NCBI GenBank assembly: GCA_017556145.1
Contig: JAFZCU010000211.1
Span: forward strand, 1 to 38,419
DNA length: 38,419 nt
Direction of reading: 5' to 3'
Origin: Prevotella sp.
Lineage (GTDB): Bacteria > Bacteroidota > Bacteroidia > Bacteroidales > Bacteroidaceae
Shown here piece after piece: positions 1 through 7,598 of this stretch (position 1 is the first letter of the stretch; each line of letters starts with the position of its first letter). The position numbers were made by a program, and so were the translations under genes. Under the pieces are notes generated by a model that saw only the letters and a list, made by a program, of their open reading frames with translations, searched no databases and was not told the origin of the DNA.

Positions 1-20
1 GTTCTTTGCCAAAAAAGTTG

Positions 21-28
21 TAATTTTG
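21..28 (+). promoter_or_regulatory. Promoter -7 element for the kinase-like operon
   Basis: TAATTTTG matches the Bacteroidota -7 consensus TAnnTTTG and lies 45 bases before the start codon at 73. The matching -33 element would fall at or before the window edge, so it cannot be judged. Confidence 0.6.
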
Positions 29-72
29 CAAGCAAAATTTACCAACAACAATTACTTTTAATTAAAACAATT

Positions 73-717
73 ATGAACAAGAACGCGAAATTTGTTATTA
101 CGATTAATCGTGAACTGGGTAGCGGTGGCCGCACCGTTGGTGAGAAACTGGCAGCAAAGTTGGGTGTACCCTTCTACGACAAGGCCCTGATTAAGGCTCT
201 GACGGAGAAGTACAATCTCACGGTGGAAGAGATTGAAATACTCAAGGGACGTAGCCACAGCTGGTGGGCTGACTTCAAGCGCGTGGTCAGAATCGGCCAG
301 ACTTTTGCCAATTCTTCACAGTACTACAAGGTAGAGATAGGCGAAGAACCCGATTTGCTGACTACCGACGAGATGTTTAATGTCGAGAAGGAAATCCTGA
401 AGGGCATTGCCGAGGAGGAGTCGTGCGTCATTGCCGGTCGTTCGGGCTTCTTCGTGCTGAAGGACCACCCCAACCGCCTGAGCGTTCTCATTCAGGCTTC
501 AATGGAGCACCGTATTGAGCGTGTGATGCGCAAGCAAGGCGTGAGCCGCGAGGAGGCCGAGAAGATTATTAAGAAGGTGGACAAGATGCGCGAGAACTAT
601 GTCAGCCACTATGCCAAGACGTCGCGCTACGACACCCGCAACTATGACCTCGTCATCTCCATGGACGGCAAGACCGAGGATGAGGTGGCCGAAATGATTT
701 ATCAATTCATCGGGTAG
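73..717 (+). CDS. Cytidylate kinase-like family protein
   Basis: This 214-residue protein resembles the cytidylate kinase-like family common in Bacteroidota and Firmicutes. Its N-terminus reads TINRELGSGGRTVGEKLA, where GSGGRTVG is the family's variant of the nucleotide-binding P-loop. The line ESCVIAGRSGFF near residues 116-127 and the arginine-rich HRIERVMRKQGVSREEAEKI segment around 146-165 fit the LID region of NMP kinases. There is no signal peptide, so it should be cytoplasmic. The true substrate of this family is not settled, and I infer only a nucleoside-phosphate kinase fold. It is followed after 28 bases by a membrane protein and then a PAP2 protein on the same strand, so the three may be co-transcribed from the -7 element at 21. 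Confidence 0.85.
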   Translation: MNKNAKFVITINRELGSGGRTVGEKLAAKLGVPFYDKALIKALTEKYNLTVEEIEILKGRSHSWWADFKRVVRIGQTFANSSQYYKVEIGEEPDLLTTDEMFNVEKEILKGIAEEESCVIAGRSGFFVLKDHPNRLSVLIQASMEHRIERVMRKQGVSREEAEKIIKKVDKMRENYVSHYAKTSRYDTRNYDLVISMDGKTEDEVAEMIYQFIG

Positions 718-745
718 TCTAAACTGATACTGCACAAAAGAGCTA

Positions 746-1309
746 ATGATGAAGACAAGATTTAAGAAAGGGGCCAAGGTTTTCGACATCGTGATTACGG
801 CCGTGGCGGGCATGTTCTCGGTGGGCATGATGCTCTATGGTGTGTTTTATTTCGGACTGGGCGAGGCATGGCCCGAACTGGTGCTCAACCTGTTTTACAT
901 CGCCTGTTTAGTGATGATCTGGATGTACTTCTTCAACTCCCGCCACATCACCACCCAGCAGTTCAACTACTGGTGCTCCATCTTGGTGGGCATGACGGTG
1001 CTGCTGCGCGATATCCTCTTTGCGCCGCCGCTGGCCTATTATGCGCTCCATCTGGTATGTCTCACGCTCTCTGTGCTGCTGCTCTGCATGCTTACATTCT
1101 TCTATGCGCGCAAGAACTGGAAGAGCTACACCAAGCACAACCTGTGGGCCATCTGCGTCATCGACATGATCATTGCCGCACTCTACAACCTGGACATCTA
1201 CCTGGAGCCCACCAGCGAGTACACCAACTACATGATGACGGAAATCTGGATTCGTCCCACCATTACCTACGGCCTCGTGGCCTGTTTTGTGACAGAAGTA
1301 GAAAATTAA
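746..1309 (+). CDS. Hypothetical polytopic membrane protein
   Basis: This 187-residue protein is very hydrophobic, with about five or six membrane segments: roughly residues 13-34, 41-62, 74-92, 96-121, 130-150 and a last one near 166-183. A short basic start (MMKTRFKKGAK) suggests a cytoplasmic N-terminus. I do not recognise a named family and see no catalytic motif. It lies 28 bases after the kinase-like gene and 17 bases before the PAP2 gene, so the three probably form an operon. Its role may concern the membrane or lipids, but that rests on context only. Another frame that runs open across this gene into the next one is a shadow. Confidence 0.75.
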   Translation: MMKTRFKKGAKVFDIVITAVAGMFSVGMMLYGVFYFGLGEAWPELVLNLFYIACLVMIWMYFFNSRHITTQQFNYWCSILVGMTVLLRDILFAPPLAYYALHLVCLTLSVLLLCMLTFFYARKNWKSYTKHNLWAICVIDMIIAALYNLDIYLEPTSEYTNYMMTEIWIRPTITYGLVACFVTEVEN

Positions 1310-1326
1310 TTCTAAAACCAATAATT

Positions 1327-3189
1327 ATGAAACAGTTATTATTACTCATTGCTGTGGTCCTGACAACTCATGCCAACGCAGTCAATTACCGGAACATGGA
1401 ACCCCTGAAGCTCGAAACACCCGAGATGAAGGCAGAGTTATGCAATCTTTCCGAGCGGTCTACCCTAAATCATGGGGACAAGTTTATGATTGGGTCGTTG
1501 ACAACTGCCGACAAGTGGAAACCTGACTTCAACTTCTTCAAGCAGAAGACTAATCCGGATGTAAAGCCCTACAAGTTTTTGGACGACTTGACATTCGTGG
1601 GTGTGCCCCTGTTCCTGGCCGGCTGGGCCGTCAAGGGCGACAAGGCGATGTTCCGCGTCAACCAGAAGGCGGAGCAGGGCGGAAAGAAGAACACGCAGCT
1701 GCTCACCGACTTCAAGACCGGCATCGACGACTACACACAGTTCTTCGGCCCCGCTATGACAGTCGGCTTGAAGTTGGGCGGCTATGAAGGCCGTAGCGAC
1801 TGGCCTCGCCTGTTGGCAAGTGCCGCCATGTCGTACGGCATCATGGCCGGTTTCGTCAACGGTATCAAGTACACAGCCAAGGAGATGCGTCCCGATGGAA
1901 CCACTGCCAACTCGTGGCCCTCGGGTCACACGGCAACGTCGTTCGTCGGTGCTACGTTGCTCCACAAGGAGTATGGACTCACCCGTTCGCCCTGGTGGTC
2001 GGTGGCTGGCTATGGCGTGGCTACGGCAACAGGTGTGATGCGTGTGCTCAACAACCGTCACTGGATCAGCGACGTCATGTCGGGAGCCGGCATCGGTATC
2101 ATGTCCGGAGAGCTGGGCTATGCCCTTTGCGACCTGATGTTCAAGCAGAAGGGTCTGCTGCGCAACGACCTGGTGCTGGAAAGCGAAAAGCCTTCTTTCT
2201 TCAGCATCTCCATGGGTTTGGGCCTTGGCAACAAGGACCTCGAGTTTGAGGATGAGAAAGAGGAAGAGATGGTGGGCATTAAGTTCCGTGCCGCCACAGT
2301 GGTCGATGCCGAGGGCGCCTACTTCTTCAATAAGTATATCGGCGTTGGTGGCCGTCTTCGCGTCAGGGCCCAGTCGGCCAAGGACTTCGGTGACTTTGCC
2401 GGTTTTGTGGGTGCCGAGGATTTATTAGTCTGGGATGGCCTGCGTCCTCACTACGAGGCTGCCTATCCCGGTGACTACACGGGTGACGAGTATGAGAATC
2501 TGTTGAAGTATCTGGGCAAGGTGGGCTATCAGTTAGACTCAGAGAGTGCCATGAATGCCAATGCTCCCGTCACCGACAGCTACGGCATCGTGAAGAGCGA
2601 CCACATCACCGAGTTCACGGGCAGTGTCGGTGTCTATTTCAACCTGCCACTGGGCACCCACTTCTCACTGGGCACCAAGGCACTTATCGGCCGATCCATC
2701 ACCCAGGAGCTTGACATCGACGGCCACGCCGAAGGCAACAGGAAGGACATCGCCTACACGATGACGCTCGACAACCGCCCAGGGCACAAGGATACCTTTG
2801 GCGACCCCTCCATATCACTCGACAACCTGCAGTACCCCAACAACACGGGTGAGAAATGGACCGACGACTGGGAATACCTCACCATAGGCGCCAAGTCGTC
2901 CACCTCGTATGGTACGGGCCTCTCGCTCACCTATCGTTACAAGTCCAATTTCTCCTGGCGCATCTACTGCGACTACGACTATACCCGCAAGGACTTCACG
3001 GCCACTTATGACCCCTTCCACTTCGTGCAGAGCAGCATGACCTCTGGTGCCGCCTACCTGGCGGACGCTGCGCTCATGACCTCGACTGACGAATTCGCCG
3101 ACGGTCTGGGTATGGAGGCCAGAGAATACAAGACTCGCAAGACCATGAACTATTGGACGCTGGGTCTCTCGTTCTTGGTGAACTTCTGA
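1327..3189 (+). CDS. Secreted PAP2-family phosphatase with C-terminal beta-barrel-like region
   Basis: The start at ATG 1327 gives 620 residues with a clear signal peptide (MKQLLLLIAVVLTTHANA). The open frame extends upstream to 868, but that part overlaps the previous gene and is low-quality sequence. All three PAP2 motifs are present: KX6RP at about K181 to R188-P189, PSGH at 198-201, and RX5HX3D at R239, H245, D249. PAP2 enzymes remove phosphate from lipid phosphates such as undecaprenyl pyrophosphate, phosphatidylglycerol phosphate or lipid A. After about residue 290 the protein becomes rich in alternating aromatic and glycine beta-strands and ends in LSFLVNF, a C-terminal Phe typical of outer-membrane barrels. 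The active site should face the periplasm. Substrate is unknown; a lipid or lipid A phosphatase tied to the outer membrane is an inference. Confidence 0.88.
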   Translation: MKQLLLLIAVVLTTHANAVNYRNMEPLKLETPEMKAELCNLSERSTLNHGDKFMIGSLTTADKWKPDFNFFKQKTNPDVKPYKFLDDLTFVGVPLFLAGWAVKGDKAMFRVNQKAEQGGKKNTQLLTDFKTGIDDYTQFFGPAMTVGLKLGGYEGRSDWPRLLASAAMSYGIMAGFVNGIKYTAKEMRPDGTTANSWPSGHTATSFVGATLLHKEYGLTRSPWWSVAGYGVATATGVMRVLNNRHWISDVMSGAGIGIMSGELGYALCDLMFKQKGLLRNDLVLESEKPSFFSISMGLGLGNKDLEFEDEKEEEMVGIKFRAATVVDAEGAYFFNKYIGVGGRLRVRAQSAKDFGDFAGFVGAEDLLVWDGLRPHYEAAYPGDYTGDEYENLLKYLGKVGYQLDSESAMNANAPVTDSYGIVKSDHITEFTGSVGVYFNLPLGTHFSLGTKALIGRSITQELDIDGHAEGNRKDIAYTMTLDNRPGHKDTFGDPSISLDNLQYPNNTGEKWTDDWEYLTIGAKSSTSYGTGLSLTYRYKSNFSWRIYCDYDYTRKDFTATYDPFHFVQSSMTSGAAYLADAALMTSTDEFADGLGMEAREYKTRKTMNYWTLGLSFLVNF

Positions 3190-3275
3190 AACAAATAACT
3201 CAACTTAAAACATAGAAACAATAAAAAAGAAGTACGTATGGTTGTTCGCCGCCATCCCGGGAACCTAGAATAACC

Positions 3276-3908
3276 ATGCGCGGCACGCCCGTGTTGGTGC
3301 TGCTCATGCTGATGTACTATGTGGTGATGGCGCCGCTGGATGCTACGGGCATCGTAGTGGCTATCGTCGCCTGCCTGGCACAGTTGCTGGCATCCGGGGC
3401 CGACAAGTATTCATCGCTCTCAGGCGTGGAACTGGTGCGCCGCAAGGTGAAATGTATCTATCTGCAGGGCGGCGTATTCGGCGAGGCCGTCGAGCCTGAT
3501 TTCAACTTCGCCCAGGGCATCACGTTCGCCAAGACCTTCTTCCAGAACTGGCCGCAGGAGGTCGATATGGTGTTCTCGCCGATGGAGGCAGGACAGGACG
3601 TGGAATATACGCCTGGGCAGGTTATTGCCGACGTCTCGTGGACCGATGCACATCCCATCAAGCAGGTCTATATGCAGTGCGACTGCAACACGGGACAGAT
3701 GATGTGGGACCCGATGGCTGTCATCCAAGCTGTGGAGGGCGACGACCTCTTCACGCTCTCCCCTCGCGGCACCGTCACCCTGACCCCTGATGCCGAGACT
3801 ATCTTTACGCCCTCGGCCACAGCAAACTGCCGCTACCAGCTGCCTGGCTCCGAAGCGTGGGCAGCGCAAATGCTGGAGAAGATACGCCACGCAAACAAAC
3901 AAAGATAG
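3276..3908 (+). CDS. Hypothetical protein, N-terminal membrane segments
   Basis: This open frame encodes 210 residues that I do not recognise. Residues about 5-20 and 24-42 are hydrophobic and could be one or two membrane helices. The rest is soluble-looking, with a cysteine-containing stretch (QVYMQCDCNTGQMMWDP) near 130-146. Base composition at third positions looks like that of neighbouring genes, which supports real coding. However, a signal-peptide-like stretch (KKKYVWLFAAI) sits just upstream in another frame near 3224-3256 without an ATG and ends at a stop, so the 5' end may be frameshifted. The start is therefore uncertain. It follows the PAP2 gene on the same strand after 86 bases. 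Confidence 0.5.
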   Translation: MRGTPVLVLLMLMYYVVMAPLDATGIVVAIVACLAQLLASGADKYSSLSGVELVRRKVKCIYLQGGVFGEAVEPDFNFAQGITFAKTFFQNWPQEVDMVFSPMEAGQDVEYTPGQVIADVSWTDAHPIKQVYMQCDCNTGQMMWDPMAVIQAVEGDDLFTLSPRGTVTLTPDAETIFTPSATANCRYQLPGSEAWAAQMLEKIRHANKQR

Positions 3909-3984
3909 ATCCTGACATTCTGTGGCACGTTTTCTACCCTCCTCGCCTGCACCCTTGCCATGCGAGAGGCTGGCAGCCAGCGAC

Positions 3985-4164
3985 ATGTCGGGCCAGAACC
4001 TCACCTCGATCACCTATGACGATGAGAACGCGCAGATATCTGGTGCATATACCGCTAATGGCACTACCCACCTCGTGATCACCAACGATGGTACGACTGT
4101 GGCGTCGATCACCATCCAGCGCGGTAGTGGCGGTGACGGCGGCGACGGTTTCGACAAAGACTAA
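3985..4164 (+). CDS. Small hypothetical protein, possible remnant of a lipoprotein
   Basis: The frame opened by ATG 3985 gives 59 residues (MSGQNLTSITYDDENAQ at the start) with a beta-strand-like pattern and a glycine/aspartate-rich tail (GSGGDGGDGFDKD). The same frame is open back to an ATG at 3922, giving 80 residues, but the extra part is unconvincing. In the frame used by the preceding gene, the bases at about 3918-3968 read FCGTFSTLLACTLAMRE, which has a lipobox-like LLAC. A single-base shift would join that to this ORF. It may be a broken small lipoprotein gene or a genuine short ORF. No family is recognised. Confidence 0.35.
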   Translation: MSGQNLTSITYDDENAQISGAYTANGTTHLVITNDGTTVASITIQRGSGGDGGDGFDKD

Positions 4165-4175
4165 GCGCTTCGCTG

Positions 4176-4196
4176 GTGAAGAGTGAAAAGCGAAAA
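4176..4196. repeat. Three 7-base units (GTGAAAA family)
   Basis: Units GTGAAGA, GTGAAAA and GCGAAAA stand in tandem. The same family recurs inside the GH3 gene at 24640 and, as the other strand, upstream of the LacI gene at 33338. This short copy alone would be weak evidence. Confidence 0.45.
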
Positions 4197-4227
4197 AGGG
4201 GATGGCAATGGTGCCGGCCCCTTTTCG
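4191..4227. terminator. Hairpin terminator between convergent genes
   Basis: An interrupted hairpin has outer arms CGAAAA(A)GGGG and CCCCTTTTCG and an inner GGCA/TGCC stem with a four-base loop. It lies between the stop at 4164 and the convergent sirtuin stop at 4248. The A-rich left arm and T-rich right arm would let it act on both strands. A short heptad array (4176-4196) overlaps its left arm. Confidence 0.6.
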
Positions 4228-4247
4228 ATTATGTCAAACAATTAGAA

Positions 4248-4940
4248 TCACGGTTGCAATATCTGCAGGAGTTCCTTCATGCCCTCGGAAGCGCCTTTCT
4301 GAATCTGCTGGACGCGGCCACCGGCATTGACGGGGTTCGGGTCGATGAGATAGACAGGCACCTCGGGACGGGCATAGTGGAGAAGTCCTGCGGCGGGATA
4401 GACCACGAGAGACGTACCTATTATAATAAGGATGTCTGCCAGTGACACCTCCTCGGCGGCAATCGTAATATTGGGCACCGCCTCGCCGAAGAACACGATG
4501 TAGGGGCGCAGCAGTGAACCGTCACCAGCCTTCGTGCCAGGCTCAATCTCACAATTGTCGGGCGTGAGCTGCTGGATATAGCGGGGATCGTCGACATCGC
4601 GGCTGGAGCACACCTTCATCAACTCGCCATGCAAATGGATGACTCGCGAGGAGCCCGCCATTTCGTGGAGGTTGTCGACATTCTGGGTGACAACCGTCAC
4701 GTCATAGTTCTTCTCAAGCTCTGCCACGAGGCGATGGCCTTCGTTAGGCTGCACGTTCCAGCACTTCTTGCGGAGCATGTTATAGAAATTAGTCACAAGC
4801 GTGGGGTCAGCCAGCCAGCCCTCGTGGGTGGCGACTTTCTGCACGGGATAGTTCTCCCAAAGGCCATCGGCATCGCGGAAGGTCTTCAATCCGCTCTCCA
4901 CCGACATGCCGGCACCGGTTAATACTACTATCTTCTTCAT
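4248..4940 (-). CDS. NAD-dependent protein deacylase, SIR2 family
   Basis: This 230-residue sirtuin starts at MKKIVVLTGAGMSVESG. The open frame runs 15 codons further upstream, but that stretch overlaps the promoter. Visible motifs are the NAD-binding GAGMSVESGLKTFRDADGLW near residues 8-27, TQNVDNLHEMAG, the catalytic histidine in HLHGE, GTSLVVYPAAGLLHY, and IDPNP near the end. Sirtuins use NAD to remove acyl groups from lysines. The short, bacterial CobB-like length fits the deacetylase/desuccinylase class. The two CxxC pairs that bind zinc in most sirtuins are absent: only one cysteine remains after HLHGELMKV and one in DNCEIEP. From memory, several Bacteroidota sirtuins share this loss. 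It is divergent from the FKBP gene at 5095. Confidence 0.93.
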   Translation of the reverse strand: MKKIVVLTGAGMSVESGLKTFRDADGLWENYPVQKVATHEGWLADPTLVTNFYNMLRKKCWNVQPNEGHRLVAELEKNYDVTVVTQNVDNLHEMAGSSRVIHLHGELMKVCSSRDVDDPRYIQQLTPDNCEIEPGTKAGDGSLLRPYIVFFGEAVPNITIAAEEVSLADILIIIGTSLVVYPAAGLLHYARPEVPVYLIDPNPVNAGGRVQQIQKGASEGMKELLQILQP

Positions 4941-4962
4941 AAACAACATAAATAATTCCGTG

Positions 4963-4994
4963 CAAATATACGAATTTTTAGACAAAAGAACAAA
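4963..4994 (-). promoter_or_regulatory. Sirtuin promoter (-7 and -33)
   Basis: On the minus strand TATATTTG (4963-4970) matches TAnnTTTG, and TTTG (4991-4994) lies 20 bases further upstream, the usual Bacteroidota spacing. The -33 element falls inside the palindromic repeat 4975-5037. Confidence 0.65.
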
Positions 4995-5037
4995 AGAAAC
5001 AAAAAAAAATATGTTCTTATGTACTTATGTCTAAAAA
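4975..5037. repeat. Imperfect palindromic intergenic element, copy 1
   Basis: The ends TTTTTAGAC and GTCTAAAAA are perfect inverted repeats. Between them the left arm carries the 8-base repeat CAAAAGAA and the right arm GTTCTTAT/GTACTTAT. The arms match apart from A/T transversions at regular spacing. It sits exactly between two divergent -7 elements. A second copy lies at 12987-13055 in the same arrangement. Confidence 0.75.
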
Positions 5038-5051
5038 TTATTGTAACTTTG
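5018..5051 (+). promoter_or_regulatory. Promoter of the FKBP gene cluster
   Basis: TAACTTTG (5044-5051) matches TAnnTTTG. A TATG at 5018-5021 lies 22 bases upstream inside the palindromic element and may serve as a weak -33 site. The same TATG-22-TAnnTTTG layout recurs at 13032-13065. Confidence 0.6.
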
Positions 5052-5094
5052 CAGCCGATTTTCGAAAATTATACATTATTATTATAGAGAAAGA

Positions 5095-5700
5095 ATGGAT
5101 AAATTAAGTTATGCCTTAGGACTGGGCATTGGTCAGCAATTGTCGCAGATGGGTGCCAATGACATCAGTGCCGAGGATTTTGCACAGGCCATCAAGGATG
5201 TACTGGAGGGCAACGAGCTGAAGGTATCGCACCGTGAGGCCCAGGGCATCGTACAAGACTATTTCCAGAAGCAGGAGCAGAAACTCCAGGCCGAGCGCGC
5301 CGAAGCCGGCAAGGCCCATAAGGAGGCTGGTGAGAAGTATCTGGCCGAGAATGCCAAGAAGGACGGCGTCATCACCCTGCCCAGCGGCCTGCAGTATCAG
5401 GTGCTGAAAGAGGGCAATGGCAAAAAGCCGAGCGCCAAGGATACCGTGATGTGCCACTATGAAGGTTTTCTCATCGACGGTACGGTATTCGACAGCAGTA
5501 TCCAGCGTGGCGAGCCCGCCACCTTCCCCTTGCAGCAAGTGATTGCTGGTTGGACTGAAGGTCTGCAACTGATGCAGGAAGGTGCCAAATACCGCTTCTT
5601 CATTCCCTACCGCTTAGGTTATGGCGAGGGTGGTGCAGGCAATTCGATTCCGCCGTTTGCAGCGTTGATCTTCGACGTGGAGCTGATACAGGTCGTTTAG
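5095..5700 (+). CDS. FKBP-type peptidyl-prolyl isomerase, cytoplasmic (FklB-like)
   Basis: This 201-residue protein lacks a signal peptide (MDKLSYALGLGIGQQLSQMG), so it should act in the cytoplasm. Residues about 1-85 form the helical FKBP N-terminal dimerisation domain of the Mip/FklB type. A charged linker (KQEQKLQAERAEAGKAHKEA) leads to the catalytic FKBP domain at about 105-201. The expected active-site residues are visible: Y in CHYEGF, FD in TVFDSS, VI and W in QVIAGW, Y in LGYGEG, and F in FAALIFDVEL. It catalyses cis-trans isomerisation of Xaa-Pro bonds during folding. Two further FKBP genes follow, the first after a 109-base gap made almost entirely of heptad repeats. Confidence 0.93.
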   Translation: MDKLSYALGLGIGQQLSQMGANDISAEDFAQAIKDVLEGNELKVSHREAQGIVQDYFQKQEQKLQAERAEAGKAHKEAGEKYLAENAKKDGVITLPSGLQYQVLKEGNGKKPSAKDTVMCHYEGFLIDGTVFDSSIQRGEPATFPLQQVIAGWTEGLQLMQEGAKYRFFIPYRLGYGEGGAGNSIPPFAALIFDVELIQVV

Positions 5701-5798
5701 AGTTTAGAGTTGAGAGTTGAGAGTTTAGAGTTTAGAGTTTATAGTTTAAAGTTTAGAGTTTAAAGTTTAAAGTTGAGAGTTTAGAGTTTATAGTTTAA
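5701..5798. repeat. Array of fourteen 7-base units (AGTTTAG family)
   Basis: Fourteen uninterrupted heptads, variants of AGTT(T/G)A(G/A/T), fill the gap between two FKBP genes and start directly after the stop codon TAG. Only 11 bases separate the array from the next ATG. The AGTTGAG variant is the reverse complement of CTCAACT, the unit found inside the SusR-like gene at 14247. A weaker relative lies at 9930. Confidence 0.92.
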
Positions 5799-5809
5799 AG
5801 ATAAAGATT

Positions 5810-6682
5810 ATGAAGAAATTAATGTTTGTAGCCGTTATGGCTATTTCAGCAGCTCTTTTCACAGGCTGCGGCAATTCTACTCCGAAGGCCAACCTGAAGA
5901 GTGATGTAGACACACTGAGCTATGTATTCGGTATGGCTCGTACACAGGGTCTGAAGGAATATCTTTCTCAGACTGGTGTTGACACTACCTACATGGCTGA
6001 TTTCATCAAGGGTCTGAACGAGGGTGCTAACTCTGGCGACGACAAGAAGAAGGCTGCCTACTATGCTGGTATCCAGATTGGTCAGCAGATTGCCAACCAG
6101 TGGGTAAGCGGCATGAACCGCGAGCTCTTCGGTGATGACTCAACCAAGACCATCTCTCTGAAGAACCTGATGGCCGGTTTCGTAAGCGGTATCAAGAACA
6201 ATGGTCTGATGACCCTCGACTCTGCCCAGGTGCTGGCTCAGTCGATGATGCAGTCGATCAAGGCCAAGGAGCTGGAGAAATCGTATGGTCCCAACAAGGA
6301 GGCTGGCGAGAAGTTCCTCGCTGCCAACAAGACCAAGGAAGGCGTGAAGACCTTGGAGAGCGGTGTGCAGTATAAGGTGATCAAGGAAGGCAATGGCCCC
6401 ATCCCCGCTGACACTTCACTCGTGAAGGTACACTACGAGGGTAAGACCGTTGAGGGTAAGGTGTTCGACAGCAGCTACGAGCGTGGCGAGCCCATCAACC
6501 TGCGTTGTAACCAGACCATCAAGGGTTGGACCGACGCTATGGTTCACATGCCTGCAGGCTCTATCTGGGAAGTCTACATTCCTCAGGATCTCGCTTATGG
6601 CGAGCGTGAGCAGGGCGACATTAAGCCGTTCTCTGCCCTGATCTTCAAGATTGAACTGATTGAGGTTAATCCTAAGAAGTAA
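5810..6682 (+). CDS. FKBP-type peptidyl-prolyl isomerase lipoprotein
   Basis: This 290-residue protein has a lipoprotein signal peptide ending in the lipobox LFTGC (Cys20), so it is anchored on a membrane, probably facing the periplasm. Residues about 30-180 match the helical FKBP N-terminal domain (DTLSYVFGMARTQGLKEYL, and later YYAGIQIGQQIANQW). The FKBP catalytic domain covers about 195-287, with HYEGKTVEGKVFDSS, IKGW, LAYGERE and FSALIFKIELIEV. One active-site position reads TIKGW instead of the usual VIxGW. Its stop codon overlaps the next start (TAATG), which suggests translational coupling. It probably helps fold secreted or outer-membrane proteins. Confidence 0.93.
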   Translation: MKKLMFVAVMAISAALFTGCGNSTPKANLKSDVDTLSYVFGMARTQGLKEYLSQTGVDTTYMADFIKGLNEGANSGDDKKKAAYYAGIQIGQQIANQWVSGMNRELFGDDSTKTISLKNLMAGFVSGIKNNGLMTLDSAQVLAQSMMQSIKAKELEKSYGPNKEAGEKFLAANKTKEGVKTLESGVQYKVIKEGNGPIPADTSLVKVHYEGKTVEGKVFDSSYERGEPINLRCNQTIKGWTDAMVHMPAGSIWEVYIPQDLAYGEREQGDIKPFSALIFKIELIEVNPKK

Positions 6683-7593
6683 TGAAGAAGGCAATGATAT
6701 TGGCACTCGCTCTCGTGGCGAGTGCCTCTTTGTTTACAGCCACAGCTGCCAAGAAGAAGACGGTAGTGAAGAACGAGTCGGCAGCAGTAAAAGAGCCTGT
6801 AAAGCTGACCAACGGCAGCGACTCGTTAAGCTATGCCGCCGGTATGAGCGTAACTGACGGACTGATCACTTACCTGGTTCAGCAGCAGGGTGTCGACACC
6901 GCCTATATCGCTGATTTCGTGAAAGGTTTCCAATTGGTGATCAATGGCGGCAACGACCCGAAGCTGACAGCCTATGCCGCCGGCATGGACATTGGTAAGC
7001 AAGTGAAGAACCGCATGATACCCGACATGACCAAGGAGTTTACCGACACACCCGACTCCATCGTACCCTCCCTGCTTTACAGAGGCTTCACCGATGCACT
7101 GGTAAAGGATTCCAGCGTATTCAAGCAGGAGGTTGCCGAGCAGTTATTTAAGGACAAGCAGGTTTCAAACAAGGCAGCCAAAGAGGAGAAACTCTATGGG
7201 GCCAACCGCGATGCCGGCCGTAAGTTCCTGGCTGAGAATGCCAAGAAAGAGGGTGTGATCACCCTGCCCAGCGGCCTGCAGTACAAAGTACTGGTCAAGG
7301 GCGACGGTCCTGTACCCACCATGAACGACAAGGTACAGGTGAACTACGAGGGTCGTCTCGTTGATGGTACTGTATTTGATGCTTCTGCCAAACATGGCGA
7401 CAAGCCCATTGAGTTCAAGCCCAATCAGGTGATCAAAGGCTGGACGGAGGCGCTGACCATGATGCCTGTGGGTTCTACGTGGCAGCTCTTCATCCCCTAC
7501 GAGTTGGCCTACGGCGAACGTGACTCCGGCCAGATTAAGCCCTTCAGTGCACTCATCTTCGATGTACAATTAGTGGGCATCGCAGACAAGTAA
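6682..7593 (+). CDS. FKBP-type peptidyl-prolyl isomerase, secreted
   Basis: This 303-residue protein starts within the stop codon of the previous gene (TAATG). It has a Sec signal peptide (MKKAMILALALVASASLFTATA) without a lipobox, so it should be soluble in the periplasm. Residues about 40-175 form the FKBP N-terminal domain (SDSLSYAAGMSVTDGLITYL, then AYAAGMDIGKQVKNRM). The catalytic domain is at about 205-300: VNYEGRLVDGTVFDAS, VIKGW, LAYGERD, FSALIFDVQLV, so all main FKBP active-site positions are kept. It resembles the lipoprotein upstream enough to suggest duplication, and differs mainly in how it is anchored. A strong terminator follows. Confidence 0.93.
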   Translation: MKKAMILALALVASASLFTATAAKKKTVVKNESAAVKEPVKLTNGSDSLSYAAGMSVTDGLITYLVQQQGVDTAYIADFVKGFQLVINGGNDPKLTAYAAGMDIGKQVKNRMIPDMTKEFTDTPDSIVPSLLYRGFTDALVKDSSVFKQEVAEQLFKDKQVSNKAAKEEKLYGANRDAGRKFLAENAKKEGVITLPSGLQYKVLVKGDGPVPTMNDKVQVNYEGRLVDGTVFDASAKHGDKPIEFKPNQVIKGWTEALTMMPVGSTWQLFIPYELAYGERDSGQIKPFSALIFDVQLVGIADK

Positions 7594-7598
7594 TAAGC

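Noticed and set aside
868-1326. Upstream in-frame extension of the PAP2 gene to give 773 residues
   Set aside because: It overlaps the membrane-protein gene fully, has His/Leu-rich low-quality sequence, and would remove a clear signal peptide at 1327.
5701-5798. Repeat array considered as a CRISPR
   Set aside because: Units are 7 bases, directly abutting, without spacers, and no cas gene is nearby.
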